This document shows, in pieces, positions 16,291-23,979 of a stretch of 64,000 nt of DNA. Where the stretch lies: assembly GCA_016787445.1 (NCBI GenBank), contig JAEUTQ010000024.1, positions 1-64,000 of the forward strand, written 5' to 3'. The stretch's first letter is position 1, and each line of letters starts with the position of its first letter. The position numbers were made by a program, and so were the translations under genes. The notes under the pieces are model-generated. The model was not told the origin of the DNA. It did no database searches and saw only the letters and a program-made list of their open reading frames with translations. Source of the DNA: Bacteroidia bacterium (GTDB lineage Bacteria > Bacteroidota > Bacteroidia > B-17B0 > Aurantibacillaceae).

Positions 16291-16887
16291 ATGAAAAATA
16301 TTTTTATCATATTGCTATGTTTATCGGGAGTACTGAAAGCACAAAATGAAATTCCAAAAAACGGATTTGAATTAGACGCTTCTTATTATAATTTACATAC
16401 CGGACATTCAGTAAATCTTGAAGTTCGTCGTACCTTTAAAAACCATAGTCTGCTACTTGGCCTTAGTTGTCATCTTAACCATTATATTCAAAATTCGCAG
16501 TACGCTTACTTAAAACAATTTTACGCTACTACGGCTTTTAACCGTTTCGGATTAACTGCAGGTTATGAATATAAAATCAAAGAGGTTAATCCTTATGTAC
16601 AACCTTATATTTTCTATAACGCCCAACTTACACACATGCCAACTTTACACCGCTATAACCTCACCGATTCTCTCGGCATGACTTATGTAAGCGAAGCTAA
16701 AATAAGCAAACCTATCACCGGACTTGTGAATACTTTGGGTGTTGGATTGAGAATAAAACTAAGCGAAAAACTTTACTTAAATCAAAGCATAGGCGGTGGT
16801 GTATTTCTGATTCATGACGCAGATAAAAATTACAAAGGATGGGAACTAGGTTATCAATGGCGAATGGGTCTTACGTATAAAATATAA
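16291..16887 (+). CDS. Predicted outer-membrane beta-barrel protein, unknown family
   Basis: A 198-residue protein with a signal peptide (MKNIFIILLCLSGVLKAQ). It has alternating amphipathic strands (LLLGLSCHLNHYIQ, FGLTAGYEYKI, PYVQPYIFYNAQL, LVNTLGVGLRIKL, LYLNQSIGGGVFLI) and a terminal strand WELGYQWRMGLTYKI suited to barrel insertion. The size suggests an 8-stranded barrel. No named family was recognised. It lies within the segment bracketed by the duplicated DoxX 3' ends and is convergent with the DoxX gene, with which it shares a hairpin. Confidence 0.72.
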   Translation: MKNIFIILLCLSGVLKAQNEIPKNGFELDASYYNLHTGHSVNLEVRRTFKNHSLLLGLSCHLNHYIQNSQYAYLKQFYATTAFNRFGLTAGYEYKIKEVNPYVQPYIFYNAQLTHMPTLHRYNLTDSLGMTYVSEAKISKPITGLVNTLGVGLRIKLSEKLYLNQSIGGGVFLIHDADKNYKGWELGYQWRMGLTYKI

Positions 16888-16911
16888 AAAGCCGGCGCCA
16901 TGGCGCCAGCC
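16885..16911 (-). terminator. GC-rich terminator of the DoxX-like gene
   Basis: A perfect 14-bp palindrome, GGCGCCATGGCGCC (16894-16907), is extended by further pairs. One of these works as G-U only in minus-strand RNA, and that RNA also has the T-run. It may also stop transcripts of the convergent beta-barrel gene. Confidence 0.8.
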
Positions 16912-16937
16912 TCTACCAACATTTAGAATAATTATTC

Positions 16938-17300
16938 TTAAGCGGTTTTTGCTTCTTGTAAAAACATGGCTTTATTTTTCAGATAAACACCTATCCAGAT
17001 AAGCGCGAGGAAAACAGCCGCTGTCGGAAATTGCCCGCCGGCCAGTTCCATACAAATTGCGCCGCCCAAATAAGAACACAAGAGAAGAAAACCAACTTTG
17101 TGTGCTTTTGGAATCCAGAATAATACAACTGCTAAAAGCTCTATAACAGCAATAAGATTTAAATAACCGATGAGTCCTGATTTGGTAAAGCCTTCCACAA
17201 TGGGTTGCGCTTGCGTGAATTTCATAATGGCGCTCATTAATAACATTGCTGATGGTAAAGCCATTAATACGATGGAAATAATGCGTGTAGTTTTTGTCAT
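16938..17300 (-). CDS. DoxX-like small membrane protein
   Basis: A 120-residue inner-membrane protein with four helices (IISIVLMALPSAMLLMSAIMKF, GYLNLIAVIELLAVVLFWI, VGFLLLCSYLGGAICMELAGG, AAVFLALIWIGVYL). This matches the DoxX-like family, including the conserved SAxMKF near the N-terminus. ATG at 17300 is preferred to a TTG nine codons upstream. It is divergent from an HxlR-type regulator 137 bases away, an arrangement often seen for redox-responsive pairs, so the regulator probably controls it. A decayed copy of its 3' end is found at 15131-15211. Confidence 0.85.
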   Translation of the reverse strand: MTKTTRIISIVLMALPSAMLLMSAIMKFTQAQPIVEGFTKSGLIGYLNLIAVIELLAVVLFWIPKAHKVGFLLLCSYLGGAICMELAGGQFPTAAVFLALIWIGVYLKNKAMFLQEAKTA

Positions 17301-17437
17301 GATTTTAGTTTTATAGATTGACAACAAAATTATGGTAACCCGCTTTACGTTTGTAACTACTTTCCCGGTGGAAACCGCTATACTTTAGGAAACCACTATA
17401 AAAAGGAAAGCTGATTATTATTTGATATCTTTACGGC

Positions 17438-17830
17438 ATGGAAACGTACGAGTACGATAAACGTAAATGTCCGACGCATGCCTCCGGTGAGCAATGCGCG
17501 AAATTACTTTTTCCCGTTAAAGACGCCTTAGATGTATTAAGCGGTAAGTGGAAATTGCAAATTATACTCTCGCTTTCCTTTGGCAAAAAACGTTTCAAGC
17601 AAATACAACGCGAAATTCCCGGACTCACACCTAAAGTTCTCTCTAAGGAATTAAAAGATTTAGAGATGAATGAATTGGTAGAACGCCATGTATATGATAC
17701 ATTACCGGTAAGCATCGAGTATGAATTAACCAATTATGGCACAACCATAAAGCCCCTACTCGGCGAATTACACAAATGGGGTTCTAAGCACCGTAAGCGT
17801 ATTATTGCGCGCAACGGAAGAAAGAATTAA
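17438..17830 (+). CDS. HxlR family winged-helix transcriptional regulator
   Basis: A 130-residue cytosolic DNA-binding protein. It has the HxlR hallmark CP...C N-terminus (KRKCPTHASGEQC, with C11 and C20) and the helix-turn-helix region DVLSGKWKLQIILSLSFGKKRFKQIQREIPGLTPKVLSKELKDLEMNELVERHVYDTLP with the VxYELT wing. In this family the N-terminal Cys commonly senses electrophiles or redox stress. It is divergent from the DoxX-like gene and only 14 bases ahead of a DsbA-type oxidoreductase, so a thiol-redox circuit is a reasonable inference. Confidence 0.94.
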   Translation: METYEYDKRKCPTHASGEQCAKLLFPVKDALDVLSGKWKLQIILSLSFGKKRFKQIQREIPGLTPKVLSKELKDLEMNELVERHVYDTLPVSIEYELTNYGTTIKPLLGELHKWGSKHRKRIIARNGRKN

Positions 17831-17844
17831 ATCTATAACTAAAT

Positions 17845-18585
17845 ATGAAAAAAATAACTCTCTTTTGTTTACTTCTTTGCAGTGTAACTGCTTTCTCGCA
17901 AACTAAAAGTGAGTCTGTAAAAAAAGATACCCTTATGAGCACTGCAAAAGTAAAAGTTGAAATTTGGTCGGATATTATGTGTCCGTTTTGTTACATAGGT
18001 AAACGCCATTTTGAAGAAGCCTTAAAACAACTGGAAAATAATAAAGACATAGAAGTGATATGGCACAGTTTTCAATTAGATCCTGATTTACCAAAGCCCG
18101 CAAGCAAATTAAATGCCTATCAATATTTAGCAGAACGCAAAGGCATCAGTTATGAAAACTCAGTAAGCATGCACGAAAACGTAGTTCAAATGGCAAAAAA
18201 TGCCGGATTGGATTATCATTTTGAAAAAGCGGTAGTGGCCAATTCGTTTGACGCGCATCGCTTAATTCAGTTTGCCAAAACAAAAGGCTTAGGAGATGAA
18301 GCTGAAGAGCGTTTGTTTAAGGCTTATTTTACAGAAGGAAAAAACATGTGTGATGCTCCTACTCTCTTACAACTCGCTAAAGAAATTGGTTTAGATGAGA
18401 AGGAAGCCAATGCAGTGATAAACAGTGATGCTTATGCAGCGGAAGTAAAAAAAGATATTGAAGAGGCTTATAAAATTGGGGTAACCGGTGTTCCTTTCTT
18501 TGTGTTTAATCGCAAATATGTGGTCTCAGGCGCGCAGCCAAGCAGTACTTTTTTTAATACGTTGAAGAGTTGTTTAGCGGAGTAG
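17845..18585 (+). CDS. DsbA family (FrnE-like) thiol oxidoreductase with signal peptide
   Basis: A 246-residue protein. The signal peptide (MKKITLFCLLLCSVTAFSQ) implies a periplasmic location. The mature part has the FrnE/2-hydroxychromene-isomerase-like fold: VEIWSDIMCPFCYIGKRHFEEAL with active-site C46-P-F-C49, an inserted helical domain, and the cis-Pro loop GVTGVPFFVFN. FrnE proteins are usually cytosolic, so an exported form is a little unusual. It follows the HxlR regulator by 14 bases and is probably in its operon. Confidence 0.9.
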   Translation: MKKITLFCLLLCSVTAFSQTKSESVKKDTLMSTAKVKVEIWSDIMCPFCYIGKRHFEEALKQLENNKDIEVIWHSFQLDPDLPKPASKLNAYQYLAERKGISYENSVSMHENVVQMAKNAGLDYHFEKAVVANSFDAHRLIQFAKTKGLGDEAEERLFKAYFTEGKNMCDAPTLLQLAKEIGLDEKEANAVINSDAYAAEVKKDIEEAYKIGVTGVPFFVFNRKYVVSGAQPSSTFFNTLKSCLAE

Positions 18586-18636
18586 AAAAACACCATCGAT
18601 TATACTTTCCCATTCTTAAATTCAAAATAATCAATA

Positions 18637-19308
18637 ATGAAAAATAATTTTCTGGTTATTAGCTTAGCATTCTTGCTTTCATGCTCTAACGAACACCATG
18701 ATTCTACTGAACACGAACATCATCATGGTCATGCTAATCATCACATGAATCAGCGTCCTTTTGAAGAACTTGTAGACCACTTTGAAAATCCGGAGCGCGA
18801 TAAATGGCAACAACCTGAAAAAGTCATTGCGTTTTTAGGTGATTTGAAAAACAAAACAGTGATTGATATTGGTGCAGGTACTGCCTATTTCGAGTCAAGA
18901 ATAAAAGAACCAAGCGCAAAGTTAATTGCCGCGGATGTTGACGATCGCTTTATTGAGTATATGAATGCGCGGATTAAGCGCAATAATTTAAGTAACCTCA
19001 GCACACGCAAAGCAGAATACGAAAATCCTCCGATAGAAACATCTGAAGCGGATGTTGTTTTTATGGTAGATGTATACCATCACATTGAAAATCGGGTGGA
19101 TTATTTTAAGAAAGTAAAATCCGGATTAAAACCTAAGGGACATTTAATAATTGTTGATTTTAAGAAGGGAGATTTTGAAGTTGGTCCGCCGGATGAAATG
19201 AAACTCGATGCCTTACAAATTATAAACGAAATGAAGGAGGCCGGTTTAAAATTATCTGAAATTGATAGTACTTCACTCAAGTTTCAATACCTGCTCAGGT
19301 TTGAATAA
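18637..19308 (+). CDS. Methyltransferase-domain lipoprotein with His-rich linker
   Basis: A 223-residue protein. The signal sequence MKNNFLVISLAFLLSCSNEHH has a lipobox (LLSC). A His-rich linker follows (EHEHHHGHANHHMNQ), then a class I SAM-methyltransferase fold from about residue 65: VIDIGAGTAYFESRI (motif I), LIAADVDDRFIEYM (motif II), DVVFMVDVYHHIENRVDYF, and LKPKGHLIIVDF. Such proteins occur in Bacteroidota, but a SAM-dependent enzyme outside the cytosol has no obvious cofactor supply, so the catalytic role is uncertain. The His run might bind metal. It is 51 bases after the DsbA-like gene. Confidence 0.8.
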   Translation: MKNNFLVISLAFLLSCSNEHHDSTEHEHHHGHANHHMNQRPFEELVDHFENPERDKWQQPEKVIAFLGDLKNKTVIDIGAGTAYFESRIKEPSAKLIAADVDDRFIEYMNARIKRNNLSNLSTRKAEYENPPIETSEADVVFMVDVYHHIENRVDYFKKVKSGLKPKGHLIIVDFKKGDFEVGPPDEMKLDALQIINEMKEAGLKLSEIDSTSLKFQYLLRFE

Positions 19309-19323
19309 ACAATCAATCGCTGC

Positions 19324-19725
19324 TCAATCGTTACTTAAAATCTGCTCCAGCCAAACTAAAGCTTCTTCTTTTGTTTCGAATAATTTAGTGGGTAAGCCGG
19401 GTTTATGAAAATTGATGAATATTCTACCCATCAATCGCACCGGCATGGAAGTAATAACAATAGCCTCCGCTACACGGCCTTCGGGAATGTTTTGAGATGA
19501 ATACTCGCGCGCTTCTTTAGTAGCGGTGGTATGTTGACCTGCAATAGCTAATACAGCATGCCTTTTGCCTCCTGTAAATTCATGAATGATACGTCGGTGT
19601 TCGATAACATCCTCCAACGAAATCTCAGTATCATTTTCCAATTCACTTATCACAATACTTTTTCCATCGAAAGAAATAGTCGCATGATTAGTCTTAACTA
19701 GTTTAGTCGGCGTTTGCTTTAACAT
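19324..19725 (-). CDS. STAS/SEC14-like protein, DUF7793-type
   Basis: A 133-residue soluble protein. The sequence ISFDGKSIVISELENDTEISLEDVIEHRRIIHEF... HAVLAIAGQHTTATKEAREYSSQ... AIVITSMPVRLMGRIFINFHKPGLPTKLFETKEEALVWLEQ is typical of small Bacteroidota proteins related to STAS/SpoIIAA-like folds. The C-terminal KLFETKEEALVWLEQIL helix is characteristic. Role unknown, possibly a regulatory partner protein. It is convergent with the methyltransferase lipoprotein gene. Confidence 0.7.
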   Translation of the reverse strand: MLKQTPTKLVKTNHATISFDGKSIVISELENDTEISLEDVIEHRRIIHEFTGGKRHAVLAIAGQHTTATKEAREYSSQNIPEGRVAEAIVITSMPVRLMGRIFINFHKPGLPTKLFETKEEALVWLEQILSND

Positions 19726-19828
19726 AAAGTAAGTCGAAGATACAATTTTTCTGTTTCTATCAAATCATCAACAACCTCTTGCATAATTAAAAAATTGTTG
19801 TAAATTGTATTAATCAAAACCAATTACC

Positions 19829-20248
19829 ATGAGAATTACTTTTGCATTATTGGTACTGGCATTTGCCTTTAGTAAGGCGCAAGATGCCCCCGGTGCAGCG
19901 CTAACCGCCGGCAGTGAGTCTTTACAAGCACAATCGGAAAATCAAAGCATCACTTCCAATCAACCTGCCAACGTTATCGACACATACGGTTATCAGGAAG
20001 TGTCGAATGAGCCCAAACTCAAACAAGCTAAACGAAACGCGCGCGTTGAAGAATCGCCGTTTAATTTCATTGCTTTGCTTGTTGCTTTTATTCTGAGTGG
20101 CATTGCGGTTTATTTTATCCGCACTAAAATCAAAAACCAAAACGCCGAGACCATTGCGTTTGAAACCGAAGAAGAAATTGAATTAAAAAAAGAAGTGTGG
20201 GAAAAACTGGCATCCGATACTACAGAAAAAAATAAAGACACCGAATAA
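19829..20248 (+). CDS. Small secreted or membrane protein, unknown
   Basis: A 139-residue protein. It has a signal peptide (MRITFALLVLAFAFSKAQ), a low-complexity Ser/Gln/Asn-rich stretch of about 60 residues (SLQAQSENQSITSNQPANV) and one membrane helix (PFNFIALLVAFILSGIAVYFI, about residues 77-97). An acidic C-terminal tail (FETEEEIELKKEVWEKLASDTTEKNKDTE) follows. No family recognised. It ends at a bidirectional terminator shared with the cold-shock gene. Confidence 0.6.
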   Translation: MRITFALLVLAFAFSKAQDAPGAALTAGSESLQAQSENQSITSNQPANVIDTYGYQEVSNEPKLKQAKRNARVEESPFNFIALLVAFILSGIAVYFIRTKIKNQNAETIAFETEEEIELKKEVWEKLASDTTEKNKDTE

Positions 20249-20253
20249 AAACA

Positions 20254-20281
20254 AAACCCCGAAGCTGCGCTCCGGGGTTTG
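20254..20281. terminator. Bidirectional terminator
   Basis: Stem AAACCCCG (20254-20261) and CGGGGTTT (20273-20280). T-rich sequence follows on both strands, serving the gene ending at 20248 (+) and the cold-shock gene ending at 20325 (-). Confidence 0.85.
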
Positions 20282-20324
20282 ATTTTTCACTTTAAATATA
20301 GAGTGAAAAAATGGTAAAATGCAA

Positions 20325-20513
20325 TTAAGCTAATTTTACATTAACAGCATTTAAGCCTTTCTTTCCTTCTTGAACTTCATAAACCACTTGATCGTTTTCA
20401 CGAATTTCTTCTTTTAATCCGGTTACATGAACAAAGATCTCTTGTCCATCATCACCTTTAATAAATCCGAAGCCTTTTACGTCGTTAAAAAATTTTACTG
20501 TTCCGTTTTTCAT
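20325..20513 (-). CDS. Cold-shock domain protein (CspA family)
   Basis: A 62-residue single cold-shock domain. RNP1 is KGFGFIKGDDG and RNP2 is EIFVHVTGL. It binds single-stranded nucleic acid and helps keep mRNA unfolded. The gene is 75 bases downstream of a DEAD-box RNA helicase on the same strand. This pairing is frequent and suggests a shared cold or RNA-remodelling role. Confidence 0.95.
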   Translation of the reverse strand: MKNGTVKFFNDVKGFGFIKGDDGQEIFVHVTGLKEEIRENDQVVYEVQEGKKGLNAVNVKLA

Positions 20514-20588
20514 TTTGTTTTGTTTTTTTGCCCCTCCTTAATAGAAAGAGCGGGTTATTATTTGTTTTATTTATTTATCAGTAAACCA

Positions 20589-21716
20589 TTAAGAGAACGG
20601 ATGCTTAGAAACAGCAATGCTCTTTTTAATTAATTTACTAATGTCTTTCATGTAACTTAATTCTTCCTGTGAGCAAAACGATAAAGCGGTTCCGCTTGCG
20701 CCGGCTCTGCCTGTTCTTCCGATACGGTGAACGTACGTCTCTGCTACTTCAGGAATTTCAAAATTGATTACATGTGATAATTTGTCTACATCAATTCCTC
20801 GTGATGCAATATCAGTGGCTACTAAAACACGAATGCTTCTGTTTTTAAATCCCTTCAAAGCACGTTCACGCGCTCCTTGTGATTTATTACCATGAATAGC
20901 TTCTGCTTTAATACCATCGTTATTTAAATCTTTTGCCACTTTATCGGCACCACGTTTGGTACGTGTAAACACTAATACGTGTTCAATCTCATTACTTTTT
21001 AAAACGTGTTTTAATAAATTACGCTTGTTTTCGCGCTTTACATAAAACACACTTTGGTCAACCAATGTTGCAGTTGATGAAACAGGACTTACCGCTACAT
21101 GCACCGGATTTTTCAAAATGGTGTTCGCCAGTTTCATGATATCAGGCGCTGCTGTTGCAGAGAAAAATAAAGTCTGACGTTTAGCCGGTAATTTTGCAAT
21201 TACTTTTTTCATGTCGTTAATAAAGCCCATATCTAACATGCGATCTGCTTCATCCAACACAAAATGTTCAACGCTGTTTAAATTAATAAAGCCTTGATTC
21301 ATTAAATCGAGTAAACGACCCGGTGTTGCAATTAAAACATCAACGCCGGCACGTAATGCTTTTGTTTGTGCTAATTGTGATACACCACCGAATACAGTTG
21401 TATGCGATAAACGTAAATTATAACCATAATCTTTAAAGCTTTCACTGATTTGCAAAGCCAATTCGCGAGTAGGCGCTAAGATTAATGCTTTAATAGAACG
21501 TTGTTTGTTGTTTTCTTTGTTGCTGTCTAATAATTGTAAAATCGGTAAAGCAAAGGCAGCAGTTTTGCCGGTACCGGTTTGCGCACATCCAAAAATATCG
21601 CGGCCTTCTAATATCGCCGGAATGGATTGTTGCTGAATGGGGGTGGGTGTTGTATACCCAATCTTATCTAAAGCCAAAACTAAAGGCTTGATAAGTTTTA
21701 AATCTGAAAAGGTCAT
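20589..21716 (-). CDS. DEAD-box RNA helicase, RhlE-like
   Basis: A 375-residue ATP-dependent RNA helicase of minimal length. The Q motif is TTPTPIQQQSIP, motif I AQTGTGKT at residues 45-52, motif Ia PTRELALQ, motif II VLDEADRMLD, motif III FFSATAA, motif V ATDIASRGID and motif VI HRIGRTGRAG. The C-terminus stops soon after the core (SIAVSKHPFS), without the basic tail many RhlE proteins carry. It probably acts in ribosome biogenesis or mRNA turnover. The cold-shock gene follows. Confidence 0.95.
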   Translation of the reverse strand: MTFSDLKLIKPLVLALDKIGYTTPTPIQQQSIPAILEGRDIFGCAQTGTGKTAAFALPILQLLDSNKENNKQRSIKALILAPTRELALQISESFKDYGYNLRLSHTTVFGGVSQLAQTKALRAGVDVLIATPGRLLDLMNQGFINLNSVEHFVLDEADRMLDMGFINDMKKVIAKLPAKRQTLFFSATAAPDIMKLANTILKNPVHVAVSPVSSTATLVDQSVFYVKRENKRNLLKHVLKSNEIEHVLVFTRTKRGADKVAKDLNNDGIKAEAIHGNKSQGARERALKGFKNRSIRVLVATDIASRGIDVDKLSHVINFEIPEVAETYVHRIGRTGRAGASGTALSFCSQEELSYMKDISKLIKKSIAVSKHPFS

Positions 21717-21943
21717 TAATTGTTTTTAAATAAATACTCGGTAATTGTACTAATACATTTATACCATTAATTGTGGCTAAGAAAAATGTAAAAAATACCG
21801 AATTGCACTGTGGAGCTACAAACTGATTGAGATACAATCTTCTAAAGACAGAGCAAATGTACGACAATAATACCCGGAAACCTAATTTATTATTAAAGGC
21901 TCCTAAATCGGCTTTAGATTTCGTGACGGTAAGGTGCTAAACG

Positions 21944-22336
21944 TTAGTTAGCTATGACTTTAATTTTGCTTGTTTGTAGTGATTTTACAACTTCCGAACT
22001 GACCTGCTTTGCACGTACATTCTCCAGAAAAAAATAATCACCGGCTTTTGATTTTAATAATTGTGCTAAGATTTCTTTGCTTAAAATACCATCAACCACA
22101 TAAAATTCTTTGATCACCTCTCCCACTTTGAAGCTAATTGAGGCGGAAAGAATCGTGTAGTTTTCTGAATCGGGTCCGGATAAAACAAGCTTCGTGCATT
22201 TTTCCAGATTACTTTTATTTACTTCCCTACTCGAATTAGCGCAATCCAAGCTGGCATAAAACGCAGGTGCAGGCTTGGTTTGAGAAAATAAATCGAATGA
22301 AAAAATTAAGAGAAAGGAAATAAATAAATTTTTCAT
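21944..22336 (-). CDS. Small secreted protein with a GldM C-terminal-like segment
   Basis: A 130-residue protein with a signal peptide (MKNLFISFLLIFSFDLFSQ). It is mainly beta (NYTILSASISFKVGEVIKEFYVVDGILSKEILAQLLKSKAGDYFFLENVRAKQ). The FKVG... SKEI... AGDYFFLENVRAK pattern is reminiscent of the C-terminal domain of the gliding/T9SS protein GldM, but similarity is weak and unverified. It begins one base after the stop of the upstream OmpA-family gene, so the two are translationally coupled and may work together at the envelope. Confidence 0.6.
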   Translation of the reverse strand: MKNLFISFLLIFSFDLFSQTKPAPAFYASLDCANSSREVNKSNLEKCTKLVLSGPDSENYTILSASISFKVGEVIKEFYVVDGILSKEILAQLLKSKAGDYFFLENVRAKQVSSEVVKSLQTSKIKVIAN

Positions 22337-22337
22337 C

Positions 22338-23594
22338 TTACTTTATAAATTTAAACTCCGTTCTGCGATTATATTCGTGTTCGTCGTCAAAACAAAGTAC
22401 ACCGTTTGTACAACGATTCCTGATTTCCATTTCACCTTTACCTAAAGACTTTAATCGCTTGGCTTTAATTCCTGCAGCAACAATATAATTTACAACAGCA
22501 GCAGCGCGTTGTTCCGATAATTTTAAATTAAACGCATCGTCGCCTTCCGCATCGGTGTGTGAAGTAATTTCCAATTGCACTTTAGAATTGTCTTTCAGAA
22601 TCTGAATCACTTTATCGATGGTAGGTTTTGACTCCGGACGAATATCACTTTTTCCCGACTCATAATAAATGGTTTGAATGGAAGTCATTTCCCCCTCATC
22701 CGATTCACTGAATTTACTGTAACGCTCGGTAATATCTTCGCTCGGTTCAAATTCAGACAAACGTGTAACCTCAGCTTGTAATAATTTATATTCAAATCCT
22801 GCCGGCGTGATATTGAATTTAGAAATTTCTGTTCCGCCACGAGTTAATAAAGAAACGTTGTTTACTTTTTGCTTTGGCGTTACTCGTAAGCTATAGCTCA
22901 TGTCTTTATCAGCCAAATAAATTTCGAAATCACCCATCGAATTGGTGTGAGTGCCCGCTAAAGTATCTTTCTTATAGCTGGAAACTACATGTACTGATGC
23001 ATCGTCTAACGGTTGCTTTCTTCCGTTTGTTTCGGTTACCAGTTTAGCACGTATGATTGTACTCTTTTTGGTATTATAATCAAATTTCCCAATGGAACTC
23101 GACCAACGCAATAAAGTGCCATCGGGAGCAATAATGGTAATTTTACTGAACAATTGTTTGCTGCGTAAATCACCTTTACTGTTATTGCCGAGATTATAAT
23201 AATCAACACGGTAGGTGGAATTTATTCTGAAAGGTTTTTTAGCTTTTAGATGCTCTTGCCACTTTGATAGATTTGGTCCGTAATCATAACTTAAGCAAAC
23301 AACTTTGATATTCTTAATTTTTGCCTGCAGTAATATTTCGATGATTTCAGTTTCGAGTTCTTTAATAGAATCGGCATTATCGATACCCTTTCCTTCATCC
23401 CGCCAACGGTATTTGTAAACGATTAAGTATTTATCCTCAGCGGGAATTTTAAAATCGACCTTGTTGCCATTTTCATCAATAACCTGTAAGGTTTCGTTAA
23501 TGACATCGCCGGGTTTTAAATCGGCAGAGGATTGCGAGAATGCGGAAATGGCAAAAGCGAATAAAAAAAGGAATGTGTACTTGAACTTGTTCAT
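22338..23594 (-). CDS. OmpA family protein with thioredoxin-like N-terminal region
   Basis: A 418-residue secreted protein. The signal peptide ends near residue 20 (FAISAFSQ). Residues 25-170 look like a thioredoxin/redoxin-type fold (LKPGDVINETLQVIDENGNKVDFKIPAEDKYLIVYKYRW... ITIIAPDGTLLRW) without a CxxC pair. Residues 175-260 look like a carboxypeptidase-regulatory-type beta-sandwich (RAKLVTETNGRKQPLDDASVHVVSSYKKD... GDFEIYLADKDMSYSLRVTPK). The C-terminal OmpA domain (IYYESGKSDIRPESKPTID... TSHTDAEGDDAFNLKLSEQRAAAVVNYIVAAGI... YNRRTEFKF) is intact and should bind peptidoglycan. The redoxin-like call is an inference. Confidence 0.82.
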   Translation of the reverse strand: MNKFKYTFLFLFAFAISAFSQSSADLKPGDVINETLQVIDENGNKVDFKIPAEDKYLIVYKYRWRDEGKGIDNADSIKELETEIIEILLQAKIKNIKVVCLSYDYGPNLSKWQEHLKAKKPFRINSTYRVDYYNLGNNSKGDLRSKQLFSKITIIAPDGTLLRWSSSIGKFDYNTKKSTIIRAKLVTETNGRKQPLDDASVHVVSSYKKDTLAGTHTNSMGDFEIYLADKDMSYSLRVTPKQKVNNVSLLTRGGTEISKFNITPAGFEYKLLQAEVTRLSEFEPSEDITERYSKFSESDEGEMTSIQTIYYESGKSDIRPESKPTIDKVIQILKDNSKVQLEITSHTDAEGDDAFNLKLSEQRAAAVVNYIVAAGIKAKRLKSLGKGEMEIRNRCTNGVLCFDDEHEYNRRTEFKFIK

Positions 23595-23672
23595 TAAACT
23601 AAATTTAAAAAAAATACGCGAAATGTAAGGCTAAAGAAATGAACAAAAAATCAAGACTCCTAAACTATTTAA

Positions 23673-23975
23673 TTAAAAATAAAAATTTCTAATGCTATAC
23701 CATTTAATTCCCTTTTAAATAATAAAAATCAGCAATGGCAAGTCTCCATTTTCCCTAATCCAGCTAGTGAAGAAATAAATATTTCATGTAGTGAGAATGA
23801 AAACCTAAATCTTGAGATAAGAGATGTTACAGGTAAAGTTGTTTTGAAGAAAGTGATAGTAATTGAGAACAACTTACACCAATTTAAGGTTGATTTGAAA
23901 TCAGGAATTTATTTTGTAAATTTAATAAATACAAATGGTCAACAATTTTCACAAAAACTCATTATTACAAAGTAA
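23673..23975 (+). pseudogene. Orphan T9SS type A sorting domain (3' relic of a lost secreted protein)
   Basis: An open frame of about 100 codons with no start codon. It encodes a linker followed by a recognisable type A sorting domain: VSIFPNPASEEINISCSENE... LEIRDVTGKVV... VDLKSGIYFVNLINTNGQQ... KLIITK, then TAA at 23973-23975. A stop precedes it at 23670. The body of the secreted protein it belonged to is missing. The relic lies directly upstream of an intact T9SS cargo gene in a different frame, suggesting deletion or replacement of a cargo gene. Confidence 0.82.
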
Positions 23976-23979
23976 GTTT

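Noticed and set aside
15100-17300. Phage or transposon remnant, suggested by ORF6N
   Set aside because: No integrase, transposase, capsid or other phage genes were found on either side; ORF6N alone does not prove a prophage.
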